From: Candidatus Methylomirabilota bacterium
Lineage (GTDB): Bacteria; Methylomirabilota; Methylomirabilia; Methylomirabilales; 2-02-FULL-66-22
DNA: 6,914 nucleotides
Direction of reading: 5' to 3'
Assembly: GCA_016208645.1 (NCBI GenBank)
Contig: JACQXP010000128.1
Location: forward strand, 1 to 6,914
The notes under the pieces were generated by a model. That model was not told the origin of the DNA, did not search any database, and was given only the letters and a program-made list of their open reading frames with translations. Shown here piece by piece: positions 6,697 to 6,914 of this stretch; position 1 is the stretch's first letter, and each line of letters begins with the position of its first letter. The translations under genes and the position numbers were made by a program.

Positions 6697-6747
6697 GGCA
6701 CTAAGAGACCGGTGCCGGCTCGACCCCATCCCTTAGCCCGCCAGCAC
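6697..6747 (-). promoter_or_regulatory. Possible structured secD leader with alternative stems
   Basis: In the minus-strand RNA, GTGCTGGC (6747-6740) can pair with GCCGGCAC (6719-6712), 8 bp with one G-U. CTAAGGGA (6736-6729) can pair with TCTCTTAG (6708-6701), also 8 bp with one G-U. The two stems are interleaved, so they would form a pseudoknot or exclude each other. GGCAC (6716-6712) can also pair with GTGCC (6701-6697). No known riboswitch family was recognised. Confidence 0.35.
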
Positions 6748-6773
6748 GCCTCCGCTGTCCCGAACCGGGGCGC

Positions 6774-6801
6774 ACTATAGCAGGGCCCGCAGAAATTGCA
6801 A
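6774..6801 (-). promoter_or_regulatory. Extended -10 sigma70-type promoter for the secD operon
   Basis: On the minus strand TTGCAA (6801-6796, 4 of 6 to TTGACA) is followed after 16 bp by TATAGT (6779-6774, 5 of 6 to TATAAT). A TGC immediately before the -10 makes an extended -10 element. The bases after it (GCGCCCC) form a GC-rich discriminator, as seen at promoters under stringent or growth-rate control. Transcription would start near 6767, giving a leader of about 215 nt before secD. Confidence 0.6.
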
Positions 6802-6914
6802 CGCAATAATCCGGGGGGGCTGAGACAGCGAACTTACGGGGCTTCGGGTTGCAAGGGACGGCATTCGATACCATAAAACGCAACCCCCGCGCAACTGGAA
6901 TCGGCGAGGGCCAC

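Larger units (their letters stand above)
6553..6914. other. Non-coding region upstream of secD
   Basis: No convincing gene is present in these 362 bp. Short open frames exist on the minus strand (6603-6806 and 6701-6883), but they run through the promoter or the palindromes, lack ribosome binding sites and resemble no protein I know. From secD outwards the region holds the ribosome binding site, an AT-richer stretch (6583-6602) with AAGCGCTT and TGAATTCA, three hairpins, a leader with possible alternative stems, and a promoter. The last 113 bp (6802-6914) show nothing I can name. A frame open from the right edge to a TAA at 6836-6834 could be the end of an upstream gene, but 26 codons are too few to judge. 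Confidence 0.7.

Noticed and set aside
6855..6880. ATTCGATA resembling a tRNA T-loop
   Set aside because: The flanking bases do not form a 5-bp T-stem and no acceptor or anticodon arm can be drawn.
6851..6882. Possible plus-strand promoter TTGCAA-17-CATAAA
   Set aside because: Both boxes match at only 4 of 6 positions and no plus-strand gene starts before the window ends.
6603..6883. Small minus-strand frames upstream of secD as candidate yajC or leader peptide
   Set aside because: They lack ribosome binding sites, contain no membrane segment as YajC would, and read straight through the promoter and perfect palindromes.
6834..6914. Frame open from the right edge to a TAA, possible end of an upstream gene
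   Set aside because: Only 26 codons, and the other minus-strand frames are open here as well; there is no recognisable C-terminus.

Overview
The window comes from a GC-rich, Gram-negative-type bacterium. The evidence is a GmhA-type heptose isomerase (LPS inner-core heptose), a SecD/SecF pair, and Sec-exported envelope proteins. The order secD-secF-recJ is what I would expect in deltaproteobacteria-like or NC10/Rokubacteria-like lineages, but that is an inference from gene order and base composition; nothing here fixes the taxon.

Every gene I can support lies on the minus strand, so transcription runs from right to left: secD (6552-4951), secF (4795-3878), recJ (3857-2115), gmhA (1914-1309), a D-alanyl-D-alanine carboxypeptidase of the DacF/PBP5 family (1152-127), and the first 32 codons of a further exported protein (98-1) cut by the window edge. 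The many long plus-strand reading frames are antisense shadows of these genes.

The right end (6553-6914) has no recognisable gene. It holds a good extended -10 sigma70-type promoter (6774-6801) with a GC-rich discriminator, then a leader of roughly 215 nt before secD. That leader has a set of interleaved, probably alternative stems (6697-6747) followed by three adjacent hairpins (6603-6686), two of them long perfect palindromes. secD and secF are separated by a 155-bp spacer made of 7-bp repeats in inverted orientation around a GC-rich hairpin. A second minus-strand promoter (2039-2066), with a dyad next to its -10, lies between recJ and gmhA, so gmhA-dac can probably be transcribed separately.

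Functionally, SecD and SecF form the proton-driven accessory complex of the Sec translocon, RecJ is a single-strand DNA exonuclease, GmhA starts heptose synthesis for LPS, and the carboxypeptidase trims peptidoglycan stem peptides. All are conserved housekeeping or envelope functions. I see no defence system, mobile-element gene, CRISPR array or undescribed protein system. What is unusual is in the non-coding DNA: the palindromes and possible alternative RNA folds upstream of secD, and the heptad-repeat spacer between secD and secF.
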